A stretch of 64,000 bases of DNA, taken from Aphanomyces cochlioides (taxonomy: Eukaryota > Oomycota > Saprolegniomycetes > Saprolegniales > Verrucalvaceae). The stretch covers positions 1,085,501-1,149,500 of the forward strand of contig JAHQRK010000013.1 of the NCBI GenBank assembly GCA_019828595.1, read 5' to 3'. Made by a program: the position numbers and the translations under genes. Shown one piece after another: positions 9,876 through 21,229 of this stretch (positions are counted from its first letter, which is position 1; the number at the start of each line of letters is the position of its first letter). The notes below the pieces were generated by a model. The model saw nothing but the letters and a program-made list of their open reading frames with translations. It made no database searches and had not been told where the DNA came from.

Positions 9876-12599
9876 AACTTTTTCCTTTCATTGCCTCTTG
9901 CTATCAACCATAGGCATTTTGTTTGCCACTAGAACTCTCAGTTATGGAGTATGTATCACATGGCTATTGCAAAGACGTGCGTTAAATCTGCGCTGGACAA
10001 AAGTGACCAGCCAGTCCAAACGACGAAAGGGATGCTGTTCCGCGTTAACAATTCGGAAGGGGAATCACCACTAGATCTCCGCATCCAGGTGCAATGCCCT
10101 GGTTCAATAGATTCAATTCTAAGTTGGCGTCATGCTGGGTATGCAGAATTGATTGTTGCAACAACTGTGGCGTCGGAACTGCCATTGGAGCTGGTATTAC
10201 ATTGCTTCAGCGTTGTTGTTTCATAATTAACACGCTACTATTGCCTGGCGAATTTACTCAGCCGCGTACTTACACTACCAATTGCAGCCCTAGCTGATGT
10301 AACTACACTTCAGATCCTCACTTGGTCGGCGGTTATTGGCCAGCGTGTAGTTCTGAGGGGACAGCGCTGACGCCTGAAGGGCCCCCTTATTTGTCCCAGT
10401 TTCGGGTATATGCGGGAGAGCGTGTCAGTGCGTGTGGTATGCCACTACTGAATGGCCAGGCCAATGGCTGCCGTCGCTTTGCGCGTGTGAGGCTGTGGGA
10501 GTCCCGTCATGTTGGCGTCATGTGCGTTTGATGGCCAAGTTGGTCAAAATTCTAGGAGTCGTTGAATATATTTCCCCAGCGGGCTGGTGGAAGCACCCGC
10601 AAAGACTGTGCTAGTGCCAAAATCACAATTGGATGGAAGCTTGGTACTTGCGACGTGGGAGTCCTAGTGATACACGGCTCGAGAGTGGCGAAGAGAAAGC
10701 GTTGATCCAGCGGCAGTCGTGATGTTGGCAATGAGAGTGTGGCTCGGAGCTTTGCGGTTGAACCCTTGGCCGTTCTTAGTGCAAGGCATGAAGACGGGGC
10801 TACGAGTGGCGACCGCGGTGGTACAAACACCATGGTGGTTGATGCAAAGAGCTTTGTCACTACCTACAAATAGCTCAAGGATTTAATCATTCATGATGAC
10901 ACACACTGCGCTTTCCCAAGAAGTTATTGGTGTTCGTCAAACGAAGAACTTGTGTATTCAACATGATTTGCTGCTCAGGCTATCGGGACATGCCAACAAC
11001 ATCAAGTACTTAACGTTTGGCAGCCGTTTAGTGGCCGTTACTGTGATCCTCTTCTTGTCGACAAACTTCGTTTAGAGCGCAAGCTCTCAGCCGTTGAGAG
11101 CGACACGTTTGCTCTTCCGCAAGCGCGATCGAGGATTCATCGTTGTGCGTTGGGTCCCAGGTCTTGCTGCACAGCTAGCGGAAAAAGTTTAGTTCGCGTG
11201 AGGGGAGCACACATACTGTACCATCAACTCATTGAAATTGCGTCTGCAGGACGAACTACCGACACCTCTACCGAATACCAACACGAGGGCGTGAGAAGGC
11301 AAGAGTGTTTCGCCATAGTCCATTCTAACCGGGCAGCAAGTTGATGTGAAGCTTTGTTTGGACGAGCAGAATGCCCGTGTCAGTGCGATGCCAAGCGCGA
11401 CGTTCACGCAAGACCAGACTTTACTCGGGCCGGGCCGTTTTGTGGTTTTTCAGTCGCCATGGCCACATCAGCTTGTTCTTGGCGTCGTCTTGGGGATATT
11501 GCTTCACGTGGGCAGACTAGGCACTCACCCTTTTTCGCTAGGTCCTATACAGGGGCCAGTCAATTCACGGTTGAGGCCGAGCCATACATTCCTTTAAGGG
11601 AAGGCGTGAAGACACTATTCGTCAGCTCAGCCCTGAAAAGACTCGGGGGAAGTGAATTAGTCAATGTGGTGGTTCCGACATGACAGCTGGTGTTTTAGAA
11701 ATCCGCGAAGCAATTGTTGGCGTTTGACTCTGGAAGGCGTTGGAAATTGCAACACCCCTGGCCTCGGAACAAGTTCAATCTTCTGTGTGAAGTTGTCACG
11801 GGATCTCGAAATGTTCTGGGTTTAGTGTGTCACGCAAATCATGTCCTCTCCATGGAAGGAAAGGTCGACAGATTAGACTGAACGTCATCATAGATCCATT
11901 GATTGTGCCATGGACCGTCAATGATCTCGCTCTTTCTGTTTCTCCCGCAAGAGTAAGCCCCAATCTCCGGGTGGTATCTCGAGAGGGTCTTGGGTCGGCA
12001 GACCTAGCTCGACGATCAATCTGGCTCCGCTGTGATGCACCCCAAACTTACGACCCAAACGATATGGTTTCGAACGTTATCTGTTGCACCATGACGCAAA
12101 GGTGACAGGAGCAACTTTGGTTTTAGCCGGGTATACTAAATTTACATGATGGAATCCAATGGGAAAAGGACGGCAAACTGCAGGGATGTTATAGACATTT
12201 GCGCTGATTGTCCCATCTGCTATTGTTGGCCATATGGATGCAATGTCCTGTTACGACCGAAGATTGCTTGTCGCCTGTGTGTACTTGTTCCAACTATGCA
12301 CCCAAGCAGCTCTGTGCAGTGGATGGAAGCCCCAGACGAGACGCAACTCGTTGCTTCTCCAAAGCATGTCCGATTCCAGCAGATGATTTCGACTTTGTCC
12401 TACGCAGTAATGTTGATTCTTTCGCGTTTGGTATTGAGTACTTGAGGTATACAAGACTAAATATTGTCCACATACATATATGGATTCCTGTAAGGAGATG
12501 CCAAGTTGTCAATTCCCAACTGTTGGTGTAGTGACACAATCAACAAGCAAACCCAGTGAGGCGTCATGACCCAGCAGGCTTCATTCCCGTGACTCTTCG
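9876..12599. other. 2.7-kb region with no recognisable gene
   Basis: Only short overlapping ORFs under about 110 codons on both strands, none with a recognisable domain or a good start context. No long inverted or tandem repeats seen by eye. It could hold untranslated RNA or decayed repeats. Confidence 0.6.
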
Positions 12600-12617
12600 A
12601 TTCATTTTCAGTTTTTA
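12600..12617 (+). promoter_or_regulatory. Oomycete-type initiator before the zinc-finger gene
   Basis: ATTCATTTTCAGTTTTTA sits 5 nt before the ATG at 12623. It resembles the oomycete core promoter (Inr TCATTYY plus flanking pyrimidine/AT tract). The same form precedes the S28 gene and the glycine-rich genes. Confidence 0.5.
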
Positions 12618-12622
12618 CCACT

Positions 12623-13159
12623 ATGATGCAATGCATGTTTAATGGCTGCACCCTCCAAGTCCAAGAAGGCTCAACCAAATGCGCAGCCCACCGCAATCGC
12701 ACCAAGAGCGATATCCTCAATTGCCCCAACCAAGCCTACGCCCGCGGAGTTTGTGTACGTCATGGCGCTAAGCGAAACTGTGCGGTCCCGCAATGCCAAC
12801 TCAATCGTCGATTTGGATCGTATTGCTCCAAGCATGCCGATGCAACTCAAAAGAAGCAATGCGAAATGGAAGGTTGCAAGAACCAAGCCCATGCCCGCGG
12901 CAAATGTGTGCGACACGGAGGCGGCCACTTGTGCAAGGCACACGGATGTCATCGCCACGCGCGTCTGGGTGGATTTTGTTCACGGCATTCTGTTTATATT
13001 ACCATATCAAAAATGCAACTGGGAGCCCCAAAAGCAAAACCCGACCACCTCGACTTGGCCATCCTACAAGATTTGGTGAGCGATGTAAGTGCAGCAAGCA
13101 CTACGTGGCTCAGTGAGTCCGAATCGCAACAGCCAGTGAAGTTGATGTGGACATTGTAG
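12623..13159 (+). CDS. WRKY19-like Cys/His-repeat zinc-finger protein
   Basis: 178 codons from ATG 12623 to TAG 13159. The protein has five or six short repeats of the type C-x4-C-x3-A(H/Y)ARG-x-CVRHG and CxxxxCxRxxRxGxxCxxH, for example NQAHARGKCVRHGGG and LGGFCSRHS. This pattern is typical of oomycete proteins labelled WRKY transcription factor 19-like, though there is no WRKYGQK motif here. The spaced Cys and His are expected to bind zinc, and the function (nuclear regulator or other) is unknown. The C-terminal 50 residues are low in Cys and non-repetitive. An initiator-like sequence lies just upstream. A second ATG two codons in is equally possible. Confidence 0.75.
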   Translation: MMQCMFNGCTLQVQEGSTKCAAHRNRTKSDILNCPNQAYARGVCVRHGAKRNCAVPQCQLNRRFGSYCSKHADATQKKQCEMEGCKNQAHARGKCVRHGGGHLCKAHGCHRHARLGGFCSRHSVYITISKMQLGAPKAKPDHLDLAILQDLVSDVSAASTTWLSESESQQPVKLMWTL

Positions 13160-14389
13160 TTAGGAAACTCGCATGTATTTATCTCCAACTTGTCGAAACA
13201 GAGAATTGACAATGTGAGTTCTCATGCTTTGTTTACTACTTGGCAATACCAATATGGTTGTCATGAAGCAGCAGAATGGGATGCAAATTGCGAACGAACC
13301 AGCAGATCGCGTTCAATACGGTTAAGTGTGGCGATCTAGGCTGGACAAGTTGATTCGGTGGGCAAGTTTCGCCAGGTATCTTACAAATGGCAGTTGCAGC
13401 GATGTTGAGTGAACTCTGGCACATTCTGCTCGTATCCTACGGCTTCCAGGAACTCTGGAACAATACACAGTTTCACCACTACTGTGCGATAAGTTTGGCG
13501 TCTGTCATATGGCACAAAGCAGTGTTGATTGTTACAGGTGGCTTTGACTAACAACTATAAGATAGTTGTCGTGACATCTGGATCTGACAGCCAGCTTATT
13601 GCACGAAAACACGATGGAAATCCTTGTGCATTTGTTCTTGTCGAAGTCGTTGGCAAGGATCGAAAAGCTTCTTATATGAGGACCGACAACTAGTTTAACA
13701 TGGGCAATTAATGTTGCGTGTAATTTACTGTTAGTCCGTTTTAGGACGCTCTGATGACTGAGAGCTTCTCAACTAATTTGGAATCGCTATTACTAAATGT
13801 GAAAACCAAATTGGCTCGGTAAATGTGGCTGAAGAGAATTTTCAAAGTCAGTTTGATGTATTCATATACAAAACGGTTTGAAATTTGTTGGGGTATACCT
13901 TGATCATCGACCGTTCTACCATGCACCCCTTATGCCTCAAGGAGCACTTCTCCACTTCCGTCGACCACAACTGGGTATCTTATAGTCCGTCTCAGCGCTC
14001 AATCAGTTCTAATGAGCAGCTACTTAAGGCAAGCTCATTATCCCCTATTGAGTGACGTGACCCTGCTACTCAGTAAGGGTGGACAATTCAACCCATGCTC
14101 GACACAGGTCATCGGAGCATTCAGACTGGTTAGCATGCTAGAGTAACTCCGGATTATCACTCTAACCTCCGAAAACTGAGTCTTCAAGTCGATTTTCGTG
14201 CACCAACAAAAATCTTATCTTGGTACCTATAAATTTGAAAAGGTATTTTTTGCAGATTATTACCGGTACTACGTAGTACAGTAACATTATCTCCTCGATT
14301 TTCGCGCAAGGGATCAATCAATATAGAACCGAATGCCCAATTCCTCAAAAAGCAAAAGTGGAAATAAAATATTGTGGATTCGTTTTTTG
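13160..14389. other. 1.2-kb region with no recognisable gene
   Basis: Short ORFs only. Increasingly AT-rich towards 14390, where the mariner-like element begins. Nothing else supported. Confidence 0.6.
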
Positions 14390-14391
14390 TA

Positions 14392-15515
14392 CTCCCTCCG
14401 TCCAACAAAAATCGCTCGAATCAGAATTTTGGCGTATGGAGCCTCCAATTAAAATGCACAACACTTCAATAATTAATATTGAACGAATAAATTTTGAAAG
14501 GTGTAACATGACACTCAGCCAATCGAATCAAGCAAAATACGTGTCGCAAAACCAATCCAAAGCTGAGTAGGCGGAAATCTGACTTCACCAACGGATTCAG
14601 GAGGGGGGTTTACCTCGAGAACCCTCCTCCAGCGCGCACCAACTTCACAGCATACCCACATGGATGATCTCAAAACTGTATTTACTCCATTATACTTATT
14701 GGTTCTATACCTAATTCTGACAATGCAGAGAGGAGATCTTCTGCTTCATCTTCGTCCCGCAGGACAACATTCGCAAGAGCGAATGCTAAATCCTCGTCTT
14801 GACGCGCTTCCTCAACCTCAGCTTGGAGGATCTTGGTCGTGGGCTTCAAGACAAGTTAGGGGAACGCGAAAGAGTTCTTGGTCACAAGGAACTTTCTCGG
14901 GTAGCATGCCAAGACGTGACAACTTCTCTTTTGACATGTGAGGTATCTTGTAACTTGAGCTTAATCAATTTTTCTTTCACTTGGAGTGCAGTAAATTTGA
15001 ATTTCCTGCCCACTCGTCCTTTCTTTTTTCCTCGAACTGAAGCTGTCATGTTTCCATTCGCCATACCTTCTTCCTTTGCACGTGCCAGAACTTTGCGGAT
15101 CGTAGTGACGTGGCAACCATACTTATCAGCGAGCATCTCTCCAAAGCATTTGGGCATTCGCGTCATGGGTGTTCCCGAGCTTCTCAAGAGAATCTCTCTC
15201 ATGATTGATTCACGCTCGACGTCGGTCAGATCGCGCCTTCCAACACCCATGCCAAATGATTGTCACAGAATGAATGTTTTGTATGGTTTATTGTATGAAA
15301 ATTTTAATTGGCATTCACACAACTTCTTCATTTGAATTTCCCTCGCAAGTTACATGAATGTGTAGACTTTGGCGCCATCTTTCTCTTCGTCCAATCATAT
15401 CAACTCAATTCACATTGAGGAGGGAAATATTTTGATTTGAAATTTTCTCGAAAATATAATACGTTGTCATGTCAACCCTCCTCAAAATCGAGCGATTTTT
15501 GTTGGACGGAGGGAG
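14392..15515. mobile_element. Internally deleted mariner-like element with Stowaway-type ends
   Basis: The ends are a perfect 28-bp inverted repeat beginning CTCCCTCCGTCCAACAAAAA, at 14392-14419 and 15488-15515. Each end is flanked by TA (14390-14391 and 15516-15517), the target duplication of Tc1/mariner elements. The CTCCCTCCGTCC start is the signature of plant mariner-like and Stowaway elements. At 1124 bp it carries only the N-terminal transposase part and, on the same strand at roughly 14700-14850, an acidic stretch that looks like a C-terminal tail (RDEDEAEDLLSAL). The catalytic DDE core is absent. Confidence 0.85.
14882..15250 (-). CDS. Mariner-like transposase, N-terminal DNA-binding part
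   Basis: 122 codons from ATG 15250 to the stop at 14882. Residues 8-65 look like the helix-turn-helix of plant-type mariner transposases (LTDVERESIMREILLRSSG, then YGCHVTTIRKVLARAKE). A basic GRKFKF segment follows. There is no catalytic domain, so the product could at most bind the terminal repeats, possibly as a competitor of full-length transposase. It lies centrally in the element with perfect terminal repeats. Confidence 0.65.
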   Translation of the reverse strand: MGVGRRDLTDVERESIMREILLRSSGTPMTRMPKCFGEMLADKYGCHVTTIRKVLARAKEEGMANGNMTASVRGKKKGRVGRKFKFTALQVKEKLIKLKLQDTSHVKREVVTSWHATRESSL

Positions 15516-15852
15516 TATTAATCTCCAATCGCGCCAATACATTGGATGAATGAAAATTAGAACAGTATTTTCTCTCATGGGAACTGTACTTTCTTTAAAA
15601 TTTTATTCAGCCAATCACAATCGCCCAAAATATTTATTAGCCAATGGCGTCGATTGGTGAATCGATCCGCCAGCGTGATTCGATTGAGCGGGGTCTGGAA
15701 ATTCGTATCAAATCAACAATAAGAAGATGTCACTTCGAAAGCAGAGCAAAACTTGTCCGTCAAACCATGATTTCACTTTTACTTTTCCTGTGGTAGTATC
15801 CGTATACGGATAGTCTCGAATTCATTCTCTCATTCTCCATTTGCTCGGCATC
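15516..15852. other. AT-rich spacer, no gene seen
   Basis: No supported coding sequence or repeat apart from the TA flank of the mariner-like element. Confidence 0.5.
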
Positions 15853-16150
15853 ATGACACGCAATTCCGCCCGCCGAGCAATGCTCTGTCAGCTGGACCAA
15901 TTGGTCCAAACGATCATCCTGTATCACACTGGTCCACGTGAATCTCGCGACAAGGAGCTGCAAGTGGTAGTGGAACTATGTTATACTCTTATGCGGTCGA
16001 GGTATTTCAACACCGACGTATCCTCATCAAGTCCATGGCTCAGTTGTCCATCTTGCCCCATTTGGACATTGACGACTTTGTTCAAGAGGTTCGTGTATGT
16101 CAACAAACCTTTGTTTACATGTTCAGCCATCAACTGAAAACCTGCATGCA
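15853..16150 (+). pseudogene. Harbinger-like transposase N-terminal fragment
   Basis: ATG at 15853 opens a segment SARRAMLCQLDQLVQTIILY, and after a frame change near 16040 comes LDIDDFVQEVRVCQQTFVYM. This resembles the N-terminal helical region before the DDE core of Harbinger/ALP1-like transposases. The call is from pattern only. It has a frameshift and a stop near 16140 and no catalytic part, so it is a relic. Confidence 0.35.
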
Positions 16151-16653
16151 TTGAGGGACGAATTGGCGAGAAATTTACCATGAGCTTTTGTCAGACGCTG
16201 ACCTGACCTCATGGGCTTTCCCTTCGCAGCAGACCCTGTGATGATGGCAAAGTTTTGGCTATCAGACAGGAAGTCGATAATGAGCATCCTCTCTAAGGAT
16301 GTGGTGTTGGTTTTCTTCATCTTGAGGGTCGATGTGGCGTCGGTCATGCCTGAGTCTTCTGGCCATAGAAAAAGCAAAAGTGAAACGTGCAAGTACCTTC
16401 AGAGGTACTTTAAATAAAGTGAAAGTGAAAGCAAATTTTAGTTTTAATTTTATTGTTTTGAAAGCAAACGCAATTGCAGAGCCGTCTATATTGATACACC
16501 CTAATATTATATTGTCTTTTCGGGAGAAAATTCGAATTCTGACTCTATTTGATACACACACTAAAATGGATTCAAAAATACTTTATCCGAAATTCCAGAT
16601 AATAAGCACAACCAACAAGCACCTTTCCGTTGTGAAGATGATCATCGACGTCA
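16151..16653. other. Spacer, no gene seen
   Basis: AT-rich, with short ORFs only. No feature supported. Confidence 0.5.
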
Positions 16654-17127
16654 TTGACATGTGAACATCAGCATGCTGGACGGAACACCATGCTTCATGC
16701 ACTATACATCTACTATTACAAGCACGTTTCTAAGAGCCGGCTTGCCGATCTGTTTCGAAAGGACCCATCAACAATTTCGAATTGGATCAAGCGATATGAG
16801 GAGCATGGTATTTATGAGAGAAAAGAGAGAAAACCAAACAGAAAGAAGCATGGACATGGCTTCCCTGAAGAGCAAAAAGCCTGGTTAATTCAGCATTTCC
16901 AAGAGAAACCCTTGCCATTTTTGGATGAGGTCAAGCATGCTTTCGAATGTGAGTTCCGCCGGTCCATCGCTATCTCTACAGTTTGGCAGACAATGCACGA
17001 TTTTGACTTGACGTGGAAGGTCCTTCAAAGACGGGCAATCCACGTCAAGGAGAGCGAAATCTTGCGCTTTCATATGGAATTGTCATCTATTGATTGGTGC
17101 CGATCAAATCTTCTTTTCCTGGATGCT
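16654..17127 (+). pseudogene. IS630/Tc1-like transposase, 3' truncated
   Basis: The open segment encodes a helix-turn-helix (VSKSRLADLFRKDPSTISNW), a second DNA-binding part (HGHGFPEEQKAWLIQHFQEK) and the start of the DDE core (SNLLFLDA, where the first Asp of this superfamily lies). Just after that Asp the sequence changes at about 17127 to antisense hAT sequence, so the other two acidic residues are missing. There is no good ATG at the start: a TGA lies in frame a few codons upstream of the first open codon, and ATG appears at codon 13. Confidence 0.65.
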
Positions 17128-18126
17128 CATATATCACAGAGCCAAAACTTGAATCACTTTCAAGAATAGACCGAGCCTTCTCGATAGGGGCGGTAAAATG
17201 CAAAACATGCTTTGCTTGTTGCCAAAAAGATGTATCAGCAATGATCTGCTTCACTTCTTCAAACTTCCTCTTGAGCTCCCAGTTTGGAAGCGGGCGTTAA
17301 CTTCCGGATCGCCGAATGCTTCAAATAAAACAGTCTGATTCTGCACAACGCTCGAAATACAGCGTTCACTTGAATACCATCGCGTAGGAACAGGCAAACT
17401 TAGAGCACGACTTGGTTCATCCTTCGTAATCCAGAGGTTTTGCTTTGAACGAAAGAATGAGGTCGATGTCGTGCGGTCCTTCACAAACTTGGACACAGTC
17501 CTGGCCTTGCTCAATACAGTGTGAACCCAAACTGGACATCAAATACCTTCCCAATGATTAGATTGGCAGCATGGGCTGCACAACCATTATACAAAAGCCA
17601 GCTTGTTGATTTGGATCTCTCGCCAAGCTTTGGTCATTACAGATGCGTTGTCTGTGACAACAACACATTCTTTTCCCTCGCCGCATACCTCTTCAACTTC
17701 GTTGATGGCCTCAAGAAGCTTCGCACTGATTGTGTCAGCGCTGTGAGCCGCATCTCCAGTTCAGATGGACGACCAAAACATTGGGCGTGTACTTCGCGTC
17801 ACCACCATGAAATTTACAACGTAGTTGTTGTTCGGGTCAGACCATTCATCCGTCACGACAGTGAAGAAGCGCTGCTTCGTCAATTTTTCGATGACTGCCT
17901 TCCTTTCAAGGAGAGGTATATTTTGCCCAGGCGATCCTCGCCAACTCGCTCGCCTGTCGGCATTTCGTATTGCGGCAAGTATCGTTTCATGAAAGCTTGA
18001 AAGTACTCATTTTCCCCTGCAGTGAATGGAAGTCTCATGCTATGCACGACGTTGGCCAAGTCGAGTGCAAATTGGGCTTGGTCAGGCACATATTGAGCCA
18101 CTCCACGGGGTGTTGCGAGACTTGTG
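17128..18126 (-). pseudogene. hAT transposase, C-terminal two thirds (split by Gypsy-3)
   Basis: Read on the minus strand from 18126, the coding sequence covers a segment of the hAT fold (FALDLANVVHSMRLPFTAGE, YFQAFMKRYLPQYEMP), the CVVVTDNAS block, then TRWYSSERCISSVVQNQ and a C-terminal FWQQAKHVLHF segment. Several frameshifts and stops occur between 17880 and 17260. The N-terminal BED-finger part lies 16.5 kb away at 34664-34984, on the far side of Gypsy-3. The left end meets the truncated IS630-like fragment at about 17127. By family this enzyme would cut and paste the hAT element. It is dead here. Confidence 0.75.
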
Positions 18127-18875
18127 TGTGGGATGGTCGGATCAGTGAAGTCCGAGCTTCTCGCCGCAAGAAAAAGGGGGGTGGAAGGTCGCCTGGGGCT
18201 TTTAGGTGAGCCAGACGCGATCGAAGGAAATGGAGAGGCACGACTGTGGGTTGAAAGTCCGCAGTAGTTGACCGCTGCTGGGGGAGGTGACGGTGGGGAG
18301 GACCGGGAAGGGGGTTGGTTGCTCGGTTGCCCACGAGCTACGCCTAGCGTTGACTGGCGTTGGTGAGGGCGATTGACGGTGCGGGTTTTCGACAGACCCA
18401 CGGAACTCCTGCAAACTTCTTGGCGCTTAAACTCTCTCGACGGGACGCCACAAACTTAAAGGTTCATTCAACGCCAGCCAAAAAGAGTTCTGTCTAACTA
18501 CTGCCTCTGTTTCCTAAGCTACTCCTAACTTCGCACGCACGCTCTGTAATTGTCTCCGTCTCGCTCCACGATTGGTCTCTGACCTTTACTCACTCACTCA
18601 ATTGGCCATAAGTCTTGGCAGCACGCTCGCAGCAGGCCACCACACTGACTGCAAGCCTGGTTGGCCGCCCTCCATTGGTGGCCACTGCTCTGGCATGTTG
18701 GGCTCTGCTTTTCCACTCGTACTGCTTGCTCCTTGGTCATAATTCCTGGACAATCCGGCACTGCAATCCACTCGTAGTCCGTCGCGATTGGCGACCTTCC
18801 AGCCAATAGACCATCGCTCTTTGTGTCAACTTACGTGTTGGATCGGTTTCGCGAGAGGCGGCTCGCTTTGCCACA
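18127..18875 (-). repeat. Gypsy-3 3' LTR (749 bp)
   Basis: Begins TGTGGGATGG and ends TTTGCCACA on the + strand. By eye it differs from the right LTR by five substitutions and a 7-nt indel near 18189. The next bases inside the element (18876-18886) read as a purine-rich tract AACCACCCCTG on the complement, fitting a polypurine primer. Confidence 0.9.
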
Positions 18876-18976
18876 AACCACCCCTGGCAGCTCGTGACGC
18901 CACGGGCACAAACGGCTGCCAACCGACGAGCGACACTCGCTGGGCTTCGCTCCCTTGGTCCACAAGTGCTTTTGAT

Positions 18977-19833
18977 ATGGAGGTCAGCTTCAACAGTCAT
19001 CGCCCACACTCGTATCTGTCAAACGACTCTTCGGATCTCGAGCCAAAGCGATCGTTCACCGCCAATCGTAAGCCACAAGTCGTGCGCCGCAAGGACAAGA
19101 TCATTCGAGACAAAATGAGTCAGTCGCTACCATCGCCACCACCGGCCGAGTCATCGCTACAAGGGCCAGGCTCACCACAAGATGTTTCGTCGGTGGCGCC
19201 GCTTCCCGGGATTTTCTTGGTGTCGGGCAAACTGGGAGATAATGCCGTCAACTCGCCGGAGCATTCTCCACTGCCACAGGACAACGAGTCCGATGATGAG
19301 ACTCCATTTGATGCAAGCACTCCTGGGCCGTTCAGCAGCGACCCCATCGAGGAGCTCAAAAACCAGGTCAACCACATCAATCACATTCTGGCACGGATTG
19401 ACAAACAGGACGCGGCCATAATTGAGATGAATGAGCGAGTGGCTACACAAACCACCGCCGCGGAGCAGCTCAACAGCCGACTCACTCGACAAAAGGCATC
19501 CGTTGACAATGTAGCAAACAGTGTGGTTCAATATGGGCGAGCTGTGGTCAAGCTCGCAGCCGACTTGGACAACCTTCGACCGAGCTCGCCCAGGGTGTCA
19601 TGCGATTGAATGAGTTGCTGGCGCAGCACTTGAAACGATATCCCCTGGACCATCGCGATGCCAATCGTGACATGAGGGGGCACATGGGCGCACCATGCTT
19701 GGGGATTACACCAGGAGATTTGCCTAACACGCCATCGTGCTCCCATTACAAGGACGAGTGCCCCTTCGGATACAGCTACCACATCGACGGCCATGGTCCT
19801 CGCATTGACTTCCCCGCGCTGCCCCTCGACTGA
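18977..19833 (+). pseudogene. Gypsy-3 reverse-strand ORF A, coiled-coil protein, one frameshift
   Basis: On the + strand, antisense to gag-pol, ATG 18977 lies 101 nt inside the 3' LTR. The first 210 codons give a basic then Ser/Pro-rich acidic N-terminus and a heptad-rich segment (EELKNQVNHINHILARIDKQ onward). Near 19575-19590 the natural continuation (ELAQGVMRLNELLAQHLKRY) is in another frame, which ends at TGA 19833 after a Cys/His-containing tail (SCSHYKDECPFGYSYH). A one-base indel is likely. No family is recognised. It could form an oligomeric capsid-like or RNA-binding partner, but that is speculation. Confidence 0.5.
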
Positions 19834-19967
19834 TCGGCTCACTTGACACGCTTAGAATCATCGTAGTATAATCCCATTGGCCGATAATACAGGAGCATTT
19901 GTTGATCGATTTCATGAGTCAGTTTGTTCACGGACTCTGTGCACCGTCCTCGCTAACCAACTGACCG

Positions 19968-21021
19968 ATGCCATCAAAGGGCTCTGACGGAGCCAAGCCA
20001 TCAGGCTCACAATCCAACCAGCTCGCGCCCCAGCCAGCCGTCATGTCGTCCTTCCAAGCCGCTTTGAGTATAGCCGCGTCGGAGCTCACTACCGAGCTTG
20101 GAAACCACACTCTGCGCCTCCAAGGGGTCTTCCCTGGTGCCGCCTCTCCGTTAGCCGACCTCCCTTCGCTTGCGCACGCAACTGTTGATACGCTCGCCAA
20201 CTCCCGGCAGCTGATCAGACGTGACGCTCGAGGATGGATTCACGATTCGAAGGCACGCCAAGAGTTCATCTCCATCGCCCATTCCTTGCTGCTCAGGAAC
20301 AGTCACCAACTCGCGGCCAGCGTTCTGGCTACAGCGCAAGCGACGCAGCAAATCAGCGTTCTTGAGGAGCAAGTGGGGACCCAAGCATATCTCATTCAAC
20401 TACAGGAGAGCCGCATTGAGGCGCAGGGGCGGCAAATCGACGCGTTGGAGGCTCAGGTACTAACATCCACTCGCCCTTGTTGAAGCAATTCGTGTAGCTG
20501 AAGGCCCTGTCGGAGGCGAAGGGGTCTGAGGCCTTATCAAGCATCGTTGTCACGCCTGCCAGTGGCCAGGATTTCTCCAGTGCGGGTGTTGACCTCGGTC
20601 CACCCATAGACACGCCACCAAGTTCACCTGTCGCGCGCATGCGCGAAGCCATTCGGGAGTCTGTAACGATCGATTCTGACGGAGCAGCCACACCGCCGGC
20701 TGACCAGGACGGTGATCTCTTTGCGGCCCCGCATCTCCTGTGGTAGACAACTCTGACGACTCCGACTATGAGATAATGGAGAACCCGGGAGCCGCGACAA
20801 AGTCGTATTGGGTGTACGAGGACAAAACATCAGCAGAAGCTCAGCGCTACCGCCAAGCCATGGACGAGAAGCTGTGTGACCACCGCTACCCTGGGAAGGA
20901 AGACCAGCACTGCGCTCTACCTCTGGCGGATTGCATGGAACGTAGACTTGGCCACCACGGGGAGCAATGTCGCTGGATCACGACGAAGCATATGGCTCGC
21001 TGCAAGGCCCCAATCAAGTAA
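19968..21021 (+). pseudogene. Gypsy-3 reverse-strand ORF B, spliced coiled-coil protein
   Basis: ATG 19968 opens 163 codons ending in a long helix (QISVLEEQVGTQAYLIQLQE). A GTAC...GTAG intron of 41 nt (20457-20497) joins it in phase 0 to a second open segment (20498-20746) with TPPSSPVARMREAIRES. That frame stops at TAG 20744, but acidic sequence (DNSDDSDYEIMENP) and a Cys/His-rich tail (CDHRYPGKEDQHC, CMERRLGHHGEQC) continue in another frame to 21021, so an indel near 20730 is likely. The protein is unrecognised. It lies antisense between pol and the 3' LTR, downstream of ORF A on the same strand. Confidence 0.5.
20457..20497 (+). other. Predicted 41-nt intron in Gypsy-3 ORF B
   Basis: GGCTCAG/GTACTAAC donor and TTCGTGTAG/CTG acceptor, phase 0 on both sides. 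It removes a TGA that would otherwise end the first segment. The length is very short, close to the 45-nt introns predicted elsewhere in the window. Confidence 0.5.
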
Positions 21022-21229
21022 TTGTCCCAACATCGTCAGTGGGCGCCGCAACCACCTCCAGGCAAATTGTATCGCCGCGAGTTTTCCACTCGCCCAAAAG
21101 GAGTCGAAGCCCGACGCTTTTTTCTATGCGAATACCGATCTTACAAGCAGGAGTTCACGGGTTCCGACAAGAAGAAACCACGCATCATCTAGCTTGAACC
21201 AACGACCAAGTTCGGGGCTATCGAACTAA

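Noticed and set aside
9876..12599. Several 60-110 codon ORFs as small genes
   Set aside because: They overlap on both strands, lack domains, signal peptides or good start context, and fit chance expectation.
12623..13159. WRKY domain in the zinc-finger protein
   Set aside because: No WRKYGQK-type sequence is present. Only the Cys/His repeats that give WRKY19-like proteins their label.
14799..15335. A 178-codon + strand frame in the mariner-like element
   Set aside because: It is antisense to the recognisable helix-turn-helix protein and has no family features.
16654..17520. One continuous transposase across 16654-17520
   Set aside because: The sequence after about 17127 is hAT coding sequence on the opposite strand, so this is a junction of two elements.
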